NCBI RefSeq assembly: GCF_001672755.1
Contig: NZ_LZKI01000080.1
Location: forward strand, 1-64,000
Origin: Mycobacterium colombiense
GTDB lineage: Bacteria; Actinomycetota; Actinomycetes; Mycobacteriales; Mycobacteriaceae
Direction: 5' to 3'
DNA: 64,000 bases
The translations under genes and the position numbers were made by a program. The notes beneath the pieces were generated by a model. It did not search any database, was not told where the DNA came from, and worked only from the letters and a program-made list of their open reading frames with translations. Of this stretch, positions 27,757 through 36,767 are shown one piece after another. Position 1 is the stretch's first letter, and the number at the start of each line of letters is the position of its first letter.

Positions 27757-29615
27757 AGCGCACATCGGATCGCGCGTATCTGAAGCGCCCGATCGGCGAC
27801 CCGACCAGTTTGCCCACTACGCGCTCTGCGGCGGTGCTGATCGTGAACCGTCGCGGCAACGAGTCGCTGGAGCGCTGCGTGCGCAGTGTCGCCGAGCAGT
27901 TGCCCGCGCTGCCGGTCTACGTCTACGACAACACCGGCGGCGCTGATCCCGAGCACGCCGAACTGATCCCGAAGCACCCTGCGGTGCAATGGGTATCGGG
28001 GCCGGGCACCATCGGCTTCGCCGCGGCGTGCAACGCGCTGGTGGACCACGTGCCCGTCGACGCAGACCTGCTGGTGCTGGATCCCGATGCCCGCCTGCTC
28101 GGTCCGCTCACCCGCACCCTGGAGTTGCTTCGCCAGCCCCAGGTAGCGGCGGTCGCGCCGCTGGTGCGTGACGACACCGCACCCGGCCGGGCACCACGGG
28201 GCATCGCAACCCGGCGCCCGACAACGGTTTTGAGCACCGGCTGCCTGGCGATCAACCGCGCGGCCTGGAACGCCATCGGCGGCTTCGACGAAGAATTCTT
28301 CGGCTACGGCGAGGCCGCCGACTGGCAGGCCCGGGCCCGCGCGGCGGGCTGGAGCGTGCTGCTGGCCGACGAACTCGGCGCCGAATTCGCCCCGGCGCCG
28401 CCCGATGAGGGCGACCTGCGGCGCGATCAGGACTTGCAGCGGGCCGGCACCGCGCTGCTGCTCGAGCATCAAAAAGGTGTGCACCTTGCCGACACGTATC
28501 TGGCCGCCACCACCCTGCTCGACCGGTTGCGACGGCCACAGCGCGACGCACGCAGGGCAGCACGAAGCCGGCGCTCGCACCTGCCGACGATCGTGATCAC
28601 CACAAACCGCCTGGTCTACGGTGGCGCTGAGCGGCAAAAGGCCTTGCTGGCAACGGAATTAGTCCGCCGCGGCTTCCCGGTCACCATCGTCTGCGTTCAG
28701 CGGCTCGGCCCGCTGATTTCGGAGATCCCAGATGCCGTGCGCGTCGTGCGCCAGCCCTGGTGGGCGCCGATCGTCGACATCCCCAAGGGACCGGCGGTGG
28801 TTGTCACCGGCGACACCAACACTGAGGTCGGATTCGGTAGTTTGTGGCGCGCGGCCGGTCGAAACCGGCGCTGGCTGGTTGCGCCGCACGTCCCGCCAGA
28901 GGAGGGCCGGCCCATCTACTCGCGGCCATTGACCGCGGCGATGCGGCGTGCCGACGGCTTTATCGTATTGGCACAACGACATTGGGATATGTTGATCGCA
29001 CAGCATCGGCTCCGGGGGAGGCGATTCATCGCACCCAACGGCGTCGCCGACATCGGCGAGCCGAGCCCCCGGCATCGGAATGCCGGCGAGCCGCTACACC
29101 TGGTGATGCTCTCACGCATCGTCGAGCACAAGAACCCCCATCTGCTGATCGAGGCGCTGAGCGAGCTCGACGGGATACCTTGGCGGTTATCGATTTTCGG
29201 TGATGGACCCGATCGGGAGAGACTGCAGGCAGCGACGCCCGCCGGCCTGGGCGAGCGCGTCCAGTGGCGCGGATGGTCGGCGGGGCCCGGGCCGGCACTG
29301 GCCGACGCGGATCTGCTGTGCGTGCCGAGCCGCTCCGAGGCCTTCCCGGTGGTGATTCTCGAGGCGATGTCGCGAGCCATACCGGTTGCGGCGTCAGCGG
29401 TGTGCGCTGTCCCGGAGATGCTGGATTTCGGCAGGGCCGGATTCCTGGTCGAGCCCGTGTCGGTCTCGGGCTGGCGAGAACAGCTGTCCCGAATCCTGGC
29501 GGACCCGGGTGCGCTGCCATCGATGGGACGACGTGGCTACGAGCGCATGCGCAAGCACTACACGGTCGAAGCAATGGCCGATGCCTACCTCGATGCGATC
29601 GGGGCCGTGCAGTGA
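27753..29615 (+). CDS. Two-domain glycosyltransferase, GT2-GT4 fusion
   Basis: A 620-residue fusion. Residues ~25-260 form a GT2 (GT-A) domain of the rhamnosyltransferase type: VYVYDNTGGADPE, GFAAACNAL, the metal-binding DPD of LVLDPDARLL, and GGFDEEFFGYGEAADWQAR. Residues ~285-620 form a GT4 (GT-B) domain: NRLVYGGAERQKALL, MLSRIVEHKNPHLLIEAL, FGDGPDRERL, and VPSRSEAFPVVILEAM with the E-x7-E pair. One polypeptide could thus add two sugars in succession. The start overlaps the flippase stop (ATGA) and its stop overlaps the next start (GTGA). Confidence 0.9.
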   Translation: MKRTSDRAYLKRPIGDPTSLPTTRSAAVLIVNRRGNESLERCVRSVAEQLPALPVYVYDNTGGADPEHAELIPKHPAVQWVSGPGTIGFAAACNALVDHVPVDADLLVLDPDARLLGPLTRTLELLRQPQVAAVAPLVRDDTAPGRAPRGIATRRPTTVLSTGCLAINRAAWNAIGGFDEEFFGYGEAADWQARARAAGWSVLLADELGAEFAPAPPDEGDLRRDQDLQRAGTALLLEHQKGVHLADTYLAATTLLDRLRRPQRDARRAARSRRSHLPTIVITTNRLVYGGAERQKALLATELVRRGFPVTIVCVQRLGPLISEIPDAVRVVRQPWWAPIVDIPKGPAVVVTGDTNTEVGFGSLWRAAGRNRRWLVAPHVPPEEGRPIYSRPLTAAMRRADGFIVLAQRHWDMLIAQHRLRGRRFIAPNGVADIGEPSPRHRNAGEPLHLVMLSRIVEHKNPHLLIEALSELDGIPWRLSIFGDGPDRERLQAATPAGLGERVQWRGWSAGPGPALADADLLCVPSRSEAFPVVILEAMSRAIPVAASAVCAVPEMLDFGRAGFLVEPVSVSGWREQLSRILADPGALPSMGRRGYERMRKHYTVEAMADAYLDAIGAVQ

Positions 29616-30670
29616 ATTCGCCCCGGGTACTTTGGCTTTCACCGTGGACACGACCAGCGGTACGCGTGCAGGCCGAAGCGCTGCTGCGCCACGGCGCCGA
29701 CGTGCTGCTGGTGACCTCCGACCAGCACCCGGAGTCCGATGCCGCACGCGATTACGAGTTGGTGCTCGACCCGCGATTCCGCACGGCCGCAACGTGGCTC
29801 CCGACGTGCAAGGCCTGGCGCCGCGTCCGCGAATACCGGCCCGACGTCGTGATAGCCGAACTGGTCCGAGATCCCCGCTGGATCGCGCTGGCCGGACGGG
29901 TCCCCCGCATCCAGGTGGTGCACGACGATCGGCCACACGATCCCGACGAACTGACGCCGGCCTACGAACGTGCGGTCTTCGACCGCTGGGGCGCCCGTTC
30001 GGCGGCCACCGTCACCTACAGCGACTACGTCGCGGCCGCCGTCGCCGCGCGCCGCGACATAGCCGGAACGCCAGTGCATGTCGTCCCACTAGCCAGCGAC
30101 CTCGACCTGGAGCGGCTCCCACCGTTCGTGGGTTCTGAAGGACGCCGTGATTTCGTGATGTTCGGCCGCCTCAACCCGTACAAGAACGTCGAGGTGGTGC
30201 TGGAGGCCTGGCAGCGACATGTGCTCGGGGGCGGCTGGCGCGGAGACAACCTGGTGCTCATCGGCGGCGGGTCACTGGATGCGACCGCCCTGCCCAAACA
30301 CACGCGCTGGCGCAACGGCAGCTTCCGCTACGCCGATGTCATCCTGGCGCTGGCCGCCGCGAAAGGTTCGATCGCCCACTATCGGCGTGCTTCACAAAGC
30401 GGCGTGCAAGTGCTCTCCATGCAATTGGGCGTCATGCCGATCGTGTCCACCGCCGGTGCACTACCCGAGTACCAGCCGCCGGGTTGTCCCCCCGTCGGTA
30501 TCGACGACGTTGCCGGGCTCGCCGCCGCATTCGACGCCCTGGCCGACCCGAATGTCGCGGCGGCGCAAGGAGCCGAGGCCGTGCGCCACTACGCGCAGCG
30601 ATGCTCCGTCGACCTGGTCGCGGACCGCTTGCTGGACGTCATCGCACAAGTGACGCCCGGTCGGCGCTGA
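29612..30670 (+). CDS. GT4-like glycosyltransferase
   Basis: A 352-residue GT-B glycosyltransferase, GTG start overlapping the previous stop (GTGA). N-terminal domain VLWLSPWTRPAVRVQAEALLRHGADVLLV is in outline a GT4 donor/acceptor domain; HDDRPHDPDEL and TYSDYVAAAVAARRD follow. C-terminal nucleotide-sugar part: FVMFGRLNPYKNVEVVLEAW, VLIGGGSLDATAL, and HYRRASQSGVQVLSMQLGV. The usual E-x7-E motif is weak. It is the last gene of the plus-strand operon and converges with pssE. Confidence 0.85.
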   Translation: MNSPRVLWLSPWTRPAVRVQAEALLRHGADVLLVTSDQHPESDAARDYELVLDPRFRTAATWLPTCKAWRRVREYRPDVVIAELVRDPRWIALAGRVPRIQVVHDDRPHDPDELTPAYERAVFDRWGARSAATVTYSDYVAAAVAARRDIAGTPVHVVPLASDLDLERLPPFVGSEGRRDFVMFGRLNPYKNVEVVLEAWQRHVLGGGWRGDNLVLIGGGSLDATALPKHTRWRNGSFRYADVILALAAAKGSIAHYRRASQSGVQVLSMQLGVMPIVSTAGALPEYQPPGCPPVGIDDVAGLAAAFDALADPNVAAAQGAEAVRHYAQRCSVDLVADRLLDVIAQVTPGRR

Positions 30671-30680
30671 GCGGAAACGC

Positions 30681-31166
30681 TCAGGCCAGTCCACGCCAAA
30701 ACGCCTCCAGCCACCCCGTCAGCTCGCGGGCCCGTCCCAGCGCATCGGGCGGTGCCACCCGAGACCGCGTCGCCGCGATCGCCGCCGGAAGCTCCTCCGT
30801 CTCCCGGACCACGGTGGCCAGGCCGCCCGCCTCCAGCTTCTCGGCGAACGGCAGCTGGTGCTCGTCGACGTGCTCGCCGAGCCGCGAGCGACGGGGCACC
30901 ATCACCGGATGCTTGCCCTGCTCGATGCACAGCAAGGCCGAGCCGGCGCCGGCGTGGGTGATGGCCACCGACGCGGACCGTATCTGTTCACAAACGTCCC
31001 CGAAGGACAGGAAGCGCTCGAACCGGGCGTGCCGCGGCTCGTAGCCGCAAGTGCCGAGCTGCACGAAAAAGTCCTCTCCCGCCGTGCCGGCCCGGGCCAG
31101 CTCGTCGACCGCGCGCGCCAGCCGGTCGAACGGATGCACCTCCATCCCCATGATCACGAAGATCAC
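30681..31166 (-). CDS. PssE-like glycosyltransferase subunit (Alg13 type)
   Basis: A 161-residue GT28 C-terminal-type domain: IFVIMGMEVHPFDRLARAV, VQLGTCGYEP, ITHAGAGSALLCIEQGKHPVMVPR, and DEHQLPFAEKLEAGG. It is the catalytic half of two-part glycosyltransferases such as PssD/PssE, Cps14F/G and Alg13/Alg14. The GTG start at 31166 overlaps the pssD stop by 4 bp (GTGA). It has only the C-terminal half of a GT-B fold, as expected for this split enzyme. Confidence 0.9.
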   Translation of the reverse strand: MIFVIMGMEVHPFDRLARAVDELARAGTAGEDFFVQLGTCGYEPRHARFERFLSFGDVCEQIRSASVAITHAGAGSALLCIEQGKHPVMVPRRSRLGEHVDEHQLPFAEKLEAGGLATVVRETEELPAAIAATRSRVAPPDALGRARELTGWLEAFWRGLA

Positions 31167-31618
31167 ACGATCCTCCCGTGATATTCCGTGCGGGGAATGC
31201 GGTCGACCAATTCGGGCCATTGCACCAGAAACCGGGAGGCGAAAGGCTTTACCATCCGGGCGGTGAGGGACAGCTCGGTGATGCGGGTGATCGACTCCAC
31301 GAAGACGGTGGGAATCCGCAGCAGCCAGGCCAGCCAGAGGAAGGGGGCGGCCACCCCCGATCCGGTGGTCAGGATCATCGCGGGCCGGTGGCGGATCAGC
31401 AGCCGCAGCGCCAGCACCAGATTGCGCAGGAGGTTGGGAACATTACGCACGGTGGGGTGCGCCGCCCAGTGAATCTCCTTCTCGTCGCGCAGCAGGTACC
31501 GGGCGTCGGCGGTTGGAAAGCTCACCCAAAACCGATCCTTGTCCTGCCAGAACTCCCGCAGGCAAAACATTTCGTAGATATGCCCGCCGGAGGACGCAAT
31601 GAGGAGCAGGCGGCCCAT
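31163..31618 (-). CDS. PssD-like glycosyltransferase subunit (Alg14 type)
   Basis: A 151-residue Alg14/PssD/EpsF-type protein: RLLLIASSGGHIYEMFCL with the glycine-rich motif at residues 9-12, VRNVPNLLRNLVLALRLL, a membrane-associating stretch TTGSGVAAPFLWLAWLL, and VFVESITRITELSLTARM. It anchors and activates PssE. The ATG at 31618 (MGRLLLIASS) is preceded by GGGAGG at short spacing; ATG 31630 is possible. It lies on the strand opposite the flanking operons, upstream of pssE. Confidence 0.88.
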   Translation of the reverse strand: MGRLLLIASSGGHIYEMFCLREFWQDKDRFWVSFPTADARYLLRDEKEIHWAAHPTVRNVPNLLRNLVLALRLLIRHRPAMILTTGSGVAAPFLWLAWLLRIPTVFVESITRITELSLTARMVKPFASRFLVQWPELVDRIPRTEYHGRIV

Positions 31619-32069
31619 GTCCTCCCTCATCTCAGGCGCTCGCGACCACGGCCGCACGACAACAGCTTTCGCTCCCGCCCTCGGAGCGCGGGACGCGGCG
31701 GCAGCTCAATGGTAATGAACCCGGCCTCGCCTCAATTGCGTTCTGGCAGATACCAACGAAACTCCCCGCCCCTCAAGGCGACGGCAACGAGATCGACGAG
31801 ATCGCCGAAATGAACAACCCACCGATGCTAACGTCATCACCGTTGCGTTGAGCGCCCCTAATGCAGGCGATCTCACTGCGTACGAGGACAGGGATGCCCG
31901 TATGTCTTGATAGGCGTCGGCGCAGCAATCGACTGCGCGGCGGCCGTGGTGCATCCGTGCACCGGGCGCCAACATCTCAGCAACTCCGAACCCCTCCTGC
32001 CCCTGTGGCTAGACACCTTCACCGCACATGTCGCCGCGGGACTCGAACGAAGCGTGAAAGGCGCACACA
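31619..32069. other. Intergenic region between pssD and the Gfo/Idh gene
   Basis: About 450 bp between divergent genes, with no convincing gene. It contains a small hairpin GGTGCATCCGTGCACC near 31948-31963 (arms GGTGCA/TGCACC) and must hold the two divergent promoters. Base composition is slightly less GC-rich than the flanks. Confidence 0.5.
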
Positions 32070-33191
32070 ATGATTCGAACGGCCCTGGTCGGCCTCGGAA
32101 AAATGGGGCTGTCGCATCTTGCGATCCTGCGGACGCACCCGGACATCGACGTGGTGGGTATCTGTGATTCGGCCGGCTATGTGCGCGATGTCCTGTCCAA
32201 ATACACCGGCCTGAACTGCTACGACGACTTCGATCGGATGCTGGCGGCCACCAACGCCGAAGCGGTTGTGGTCGCCGTCCCGTCGAGGCTGCATGCACCG
32301 ATTGTCGAGAAGGCGCTGACGGCTGGGGCACACGTCTTCTGCGAGAAGCCGTTCGTGCTCGATGTGAAGGACGGCGAGCGCCTGGTGACGCTGGCGGAGA
32401 CGCGTCGGCTCGTTACCCAGGTCGGCTATCACTGCCGCTTCATCGGTTCTTTCCAGGAGGCGGCGCGGATCGTTGCTTCCGGCGCACTGGGGCGCATCCA
32501 CCATGTACGCGCCGAAGCGTACGGCCCTGTCGTGCTCCGGGAAAAGGGAAGCACATGGCGCGGCGTGAAGGCCGAGGGTGGCGGCGCCCTCTACGACTAC
32601 GCTTGCCACGCCATCGATCTGATGAACTTCGTGGCCGGCGTGCCGCTTTCGGTCGACGGGGTCGTCCGCCACAGCGTTTTCTCGCGCGACGTCGACGACG
32701 AGGTCTACTGCACCATGCGATATCCCGACGGCGCGACCGGCCAGCTGTGCGTGAACTGGAGTGACGAAAGCTTCCGCAAGATGTCGACGAAGGTGACGGT
32801 GTGGGGAACCAACGGCCGCATCACCGCCGACCGCCAGGAGTGCCAGATCTACCTTCGTGAGGCACACCCCCAGCTCCCCCAGCTCGCCAAGGGCTGGACC
32901 ATCCGATACACGACCGACCTCACCGAGGAGGTTTGGTATTACCTTCGCGGCGAGGAGTATTCGGCGCAGATCGACTACTTCGCGGACAGCGTGAAGCAAA
33001 ACCGGATGGACGGCGAGAACACGTTTCGCTCTGCGCTCGACGTCGATCGAGTGGTCGACATGATCACCGGCGGCACGGGCAGCGCGATCTCCATTCCGCC
33101 GCAGGGGGCGGTGAACGGATCCCCGCGCGGCGCATTCCGGCGTGAAATCCTGGCGCGCATCAAAAGACTCGCAACCTCGAAGGCATCGTGA
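32070..33191 (+). CDS. Gfo/Idh/MocA-family sugar oxidoreductase
   Basis: A 373-residue NAD(P)-dependent dehydrogenase. Rossmann motif VGLGKMGLSHLAIL at residues 8-21, AVVVAVPSRLHAPIVEKAL, the family signature CEKPF near residue 91, and GGGALYDYACHAIDLM with the catalytic-type His in the C-terminal domain. Such enzymes oxidise or reduce nucleotide-sugar or sugar hydroxyls, for example in UDP-sugar 3-oxidation. It starts at ATG 32070 with GAAAGG upstream, and its stop overlaps the next start (GTGA), so the two genes act together. Confidence 0.9.
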   Translation: MIRTALVGLGKMGLSHLAILRTHPDIDVVGICDSAGYVRDVLSKYTGLNCYDDFDRMLAATNAEAVVVAVPSRLHAPIVEKALTAGAHVFCEKPFVLDVKDGERLVTLAETRRLVTQVGYHCRFIGSFQEAARIVASGALGRIHHVRAEAYGPVVLREKGSTWRGVKAEGGGALYDYACHAIDLMNFVAGVPLSVDGVVRHSVFSRDVDDEVYCTMRYPDGATGQLCVNWSDESFRKMSTKVTVWGTNGRITADRQECQIYLREAHPQLPQLAKGWTIRYTTDLTEEVWYYLRGEEYSAQIDYFADSVKQNRMDGENTFRSALDVDRVVDMITGGTGSAISIPPQGAVNGSPRGAFRREILARIKRLATSKAS

Positions 33192-34063
33192 CCATGGACC
33201 CTGTTCTTTTCGGTGACAACCAGTTCTTCGGCGTCAATCACATGTCCGAGGACAAGGCACGGGCACAGGCGATACGCTTCCAGCATCTTCCCGCCGTGCT
33301 CGCGACGCTGGACGACGCCTATCGGGAAGGCATCCGCACGTTCGTCTGCACCACGCATGACCGCGTTGGTGAAATCTGTGATCACATCCGCGCCAACCGT
33401 ACCGAATACCCCGACTACGTCTTCTACCCGTGCATGCCGTACGCGCACAAATATGCCAATGCCGTGACCGAATTCGGGATCGTCGAGGCGCTCCGAAAGT
33501 TCTTGCCCGACAACGGGGCCGTCAAATCGATGGTCAAGGGCGGCGTCGCGATCGCCAGCAAGGACGTCGAGCCCTTGATGCAGCTGTTGGTCGATGCCGA
33601 GATGAAGATGTTCGCCGGAATGTCGACGCCCATCATCTTCATCCAGAACGTGGTCACCGACCTGCTGCTCGGGCTCGGCATGGACGAGGCCTTCCGGCTG
33701 TTCTCCGACCACGTCAGGCTCAAATACAACGCCGAGCCGGGCTTCATCACGATGAACCTGCCCAGGCTCCTCGATGCGCTCGATAGGCAAGGCATCGAAA
33801 ACCCTATCGTCTGCGCCAATTTCAACAAGATCGGCTTCCGGATGTGCGGGGGTGTCGAGCTTTACGAGAAAACCGTGCGCGAACGCCAGTGCCGGCTGAT
33901 CGCGATGTCCGTCCTCGCCTCGGGCGCGATCCCGCCACGCGAGGCGATCGAGTACGTCTGCCGCCAACCGCAGATCCAGTCGATCGTGTTCGGCGCGTCC
34001 AGCCGCGCCAACATCCAGCAGACGAAGTCCCTCATCGACGACATGTGGCAAAGGGCGACGTGA
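33188..34063 (+). CDS. TIM-barrel protein of unknown function, aldo/keto reductase-like
   Basis: A 291-residue protein I cannot assign firmly. The N-terminus VLFGDNQFFGVNHMSEDKA, alternating helix/strand layout, and the end (LASGAIPPREAIEYVCRQPQIQSIVFGASSRANIQQTK) resemble the closing part of aldo/keto reductase barrels, where a G-x-S/R motif binds NADPH. The usual D-Y-K-H tetrad is not obvious. It is translationally coupled to the Gfo/Idh enzyme (GTG at 33188; ATG at 33194 has better spacing to GAAGG). It probably completes a two-step sugar conversion. It converges with the GMC gene. Confidence 0.7.
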   Translation: MTMDPVLFGDNQFFGVNHMSEDKARAQAIRFQHLPAVLATLDDAYREGIRTFVCTTHDRVGEICDHIRANRTEYPDYVFYPCMPYAHKYANAVTEFGIVEALRKFLPDNGAVKSMVKGGVAIASKDVEPLMQLLVDAEMKMFAGMSTPIIFIQNVVTDLLLGLGMDEAFRLFSDHVRLKYNAEPGFITMNLPRLLDALDRQGIENPIVCANFNKIGFRMCGGVELYEKTVRERQCRLIAMSVLASGAIPPREAIEYVCRQPQIQSIVFGASSRANIQQTKSLIDDMWQRAT

Positions 34064-34092
34064 CGCCTGCGCCAGGCGGGCGCCATGCCCGG

Positions 34093-35808
34093 TCAGCGCC
34101 TGTTCGCGCGGTTCCCGAATTCAGGCGGGTCACTTGCCTTTCGAGCGTTCGCAAGGCGCCGGGCAAGCCGTACCCCTAACGCGATCCCGACGAGGGTCGG
34201 GTTGGCTTGACTAGACGTCGGTAGCACCGACGTGCTCGCGACGTGCAGCCCGCGGACCCCGTGCACCTGCAGCTGCGGATCCACGACGCCGTCCTGCGGC
34301 GAGGTCGACATCCTGGTGGTTCCCGCCTGATGGAAGCCGGTCCGCTTCGCCATGAACGCACGCACCGAGGCCTCGACGTCGTCGGTCAGCCACTCAACGT
34401 AGCCCACACCGTGGCGACGCAGGTGCTCGTCGATCGCGACGATGGCCTTGCGCACGCTCTGGTAATCGGCCTCGGAGAAGTGCATGTGGGTGCGAAGCCG
34501 CCTCATGCCCAGAGCATCCCGCTCGTCAGTCAGCTCGACGCGGCTTTCCCAGTGCGGAAGATGCTCACCGTGGTACTGGAGCAGGTAGCGGTTGTCGGCG
34601 CTCTTGACGAAAAACCCCGGCGCCTTCCTGCCCTTGCGAAGAAACCGGGCGTAGCAGAACGCGATCGCGAACCCGATCGAGGGGATCAGGTCTCGCACAA
34701 TGTTGCGCAGGTGCGCGACGATGCGCGGCGATCCGTCCGTCTTGGTGTGAGCCTCACGAATGGCCCCGGCGAGTAGGAATCGGCCTACCGGCGAGACGAG
34801 GGTCAGAAAGACGCCAGACAGAATCCCGCTCCCGTGGCCCGGGTCGCTGATCGGCGGATTCACCAACCAGACTGCGGCGTTCGGCATTCCGGATTCGCGC
34901 AGCAGCTGCGGATCGAAGGTGAAACGCCGGCGAACGTACACACCGTCGTTGTCCCGTTCGTACGCGTAGCGGACTTCGTCGGTGGTGAATTGCACGCGCG
35001 CCACCCGACTCTCGACGTGGGCCATGTACCACCGACCCAGGTGCCCGCCCGCATTTCCCAGCCCTCCGGGATGATGGCGGTCCGACGCCAGCAGCAGCCT
35101 GGTGGCCTCCAAACCACCGGTTGCGATGATGTAGTCCGCCGCGACCACTCTCCCCCGCCGACCGTCAAGCGTCTTGACCACGAGGTAATCGACGCAGTCA
35201 CCGGCCGGTGCCGTCACGATTTCGGTGCAGGTGAGACCGGTCCACAGCGTGAGACCGGAAGTGTCCCGCAATGCCGTGCGGTATTCGCGACCGAAACGCG
35301 TTGGCAGGGCCCAACGCTCCAGGTCGGTGGTGCACACCTTCTCGTCAGGCAGTCCACCGATCATGTCTCGGTGCGCGATTTCGGGGATATCGCGCGCGTT
35401 GAATGCCGCCCGGCCGCACGCCGCCCAGTCGCAGGCCCGTTGGAGATACGGCTCGACGTCGTCATGGCCGATGGGCCACGGCGCCTGCGCGGTGATGGGT
35501 CGAGCCTCGAAATCGATGCGATCGAACTTGACACAGCGCCCGCCCCAGAGTGCCGAGGTTCCTCCGACCTGCCGGCGGATGGTGAGCTCACTGCGGGAGT
35601 GGAAATAGTCGTCCTGACGAGAGTCGAACGTCGACAACTCCTGCGTCGCCCGGTCCACGCGCTCAAGACCACTTTCGATCAGCGCCACCTGCACGCCCGT
35701 CGCCGCCAGCTCGAGCGCTGTCGCGATGCCGATCGGGCCGGCCCCGACGATCGCCACGTCGGTCTCGATCGTCATGTCGGGCGCGAAGTCCGCCACGCCG
35801 CGGATCAC
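34093..35808 (-). CDS. GMC-family FAD-dependent oxidoreductase
   Basis: A 571-residue flavoenzyme of the glucose-methanol-choline family. FAD-binding motif AIVGAGPIGIATALELA near residue 20, GGTSALWGGRC near residue 80, and C-terminal GMC domain HQAGTTRMSTSPQDGVVD plus SSQANPTLVGIALGVRLA, with the catalytic His region present. GTG at 35808 overlaps the stop of the upstream aldo/keto reductase gene by 4 bp (GTGA), which decides the start; the ATG at 35775 (MTIETDVAIVGAG) would shorten it by 11 residues. Bacterial homologues oxidise sugar or polyol hydroxyls. Cytosolic, no signal peptide. Confidence 0.88.
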   Translation of the reverse strand: MIRGVADFAPDMTIETDVAIVGAGPIGIATALELAATGVQVALIESGLERVDRATQELSTFDSRQDDYFHSRSELTIRRQVGGTSALWGGRCVKFDRIDFEARPITAQAPWPIGHDDVEPYLQRACDWAACGRAAFNARDIPEIAHRDMIGGLPDEKVCTTDLERWALPTRFGREYRTALRDTSGLTLWTGLTCTEIVTAPAGDCVDYLVVKTLDGRRGRVVAADYIIATGGLEATRLLLASDRHHPGGLGNAGGHLGRWYMAHVESRVARVQFTTDEVRYAYERDNDGVYVRRRFTFDPQLLRESGMPNAAVWLVNPPISDPGHGSGILSGVFLTLVSPVGRFLLAGAIREAHTKTDGSPRIVAHLRNIVRDLIPSIGFAIAFCYARFLRKGRKAPGFFVKSADNRYLLQYHGEHLPHWESRVELTDERDALGMRRLRTHMHFSEADYQSVRKAIVAIDEHLRRHGVGYVEWLTDDVEASVRAFMAKRTGFHQAGTTRMSTSPQDGVVDPQLQVHGVRGLHVASTSVLPTSSQANPTLVGIALGVRLARRLANARKASDPPEFGNRANRR

Positions 35809-36767
35809 GCGGCAGCTCCCTCTCGAAACTCCTTGACAAGAGCGAGGAACCGGGAGACGGTCTCCGCGTCCGGCGGCGACGAGACGGCCGACGCCGCCGC
35901 GGTGACCCGTTGAGGCCTGGTGCTGCTGTAAAGAATCGCTGGGCAACCCGTTGCGGCGGCGGATGATCCGAGGATCAGCGTGGAAAGCGCGCCGGGAGCA
36001 AGCGGATCGGTCTGCAGGGCCTCGCGCCAGCGTCCGGCCAAAGCCCGGTCGGTCTGCAACGCTCCCATAAGTTTTCGGTACGGCCCGCTCAGTACGCCGA
36101 AAGCCAGGTCGGCGGACCGCGGTGCCGGATTGAGAAGATCGCTGCGAAGCTGACTTACCCCTTCGGGGGTGAAAGTCCGAGCAAAATCCGCGTCGAGCCC
36201 CTCATCCTGCGAGACGCCCCAGGCGCGAATCTTGCCCTGCCGGCGGGCGCGTTCGAAGAATTCGCGGAGTTCGTCGCCGGCCACCGTGTCGCCCGGCCGC
36301 GGGGCGTGGACGAACAGGATGTCGACATAGTCGACGCCGAGCGCCGCGAGGCTCTGGTCGAGGCTGCGCGCCGCGACGGCCGCGTCGTACAAGCGGGCGG
36401 TCTGCGACGGTGCGTGGCGCCGCTTCACGGTGCGGCGGAGCGTGGGCGTTTTCCGGAGCAAAGCTCGTGCCGGGCCTTGGAATCGGGCCAGGCGGCGCGC
36501 CGCGCCGCCCACATCGATGCCGAACTTAGTAGCGATCGTCACGGTCTCACGCTCGACCGAGCGCAGGAAAACCCCCAACTCTGCCTCTGCCCAACCCAGG
36601 CCGTACATCCGCGCGGTGTCGAAATGGGTGATGCCACCGCCCAATGCGGCGGCCAGCACGGCCATCCGCTCTTTCCGGGAGGGCGACTGCATCAAGGAGC
36701 CGCATCCGAAACCGATTGCACTGACCGTCAATTGCGGTCCCTGGATTTCAACTCGCCGCAATGCCAC
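35805..36767 (-). CDS. Aldo/keto reductase family protein
   Basis: A 320-residue AKR: SAIGFGCGSLMQS, HFDTARMYGLGWAEAELG with the catalytic Asp and Tyr near residues 49-54, TIATKFGID with the catalytic Lys, DYVDILFVHAPRPG with the catalytic His, and IRAWGVSQDEG. The C-terminal NADPH loop is degenerate. GTG at 36767 overlaps the glycosyltransferase 3' end by 20 bp. Coupled by GTGA to the GMC oxidoreductase. Together with the Gfo/Idh and TIM-barrel genes just across the strand switch, the island has four consecutive redox genes. Confidence 0.87.
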   Translation of the reverse strand: MALRRVEIQGPQLTVSAIGFGCGSLMQSPSRKERMAVLAAALGGGITHFDTARMYGLGWAEAELGVFLRSVERETVTIATKFGIDVGGAARRLARFQGPARALLRKTPTLRRTVKRRHAPSQTARLYDAAVAARSLDQSLAALGVDYVDILFVHAPRPGDTVAGDELREFFERARRQGKIRAWGVSQDEGLDADFARTFTPEGVSQLRSDLLNPAPRSADLAFGVLSGPYRKLMGALQTDRALAGRWREALQTDPLAPGALSTLILGSSAAATGCPAILYSSTRPQRVTAAASAVSSPPDAETVSRFLALVKEFREGAAA

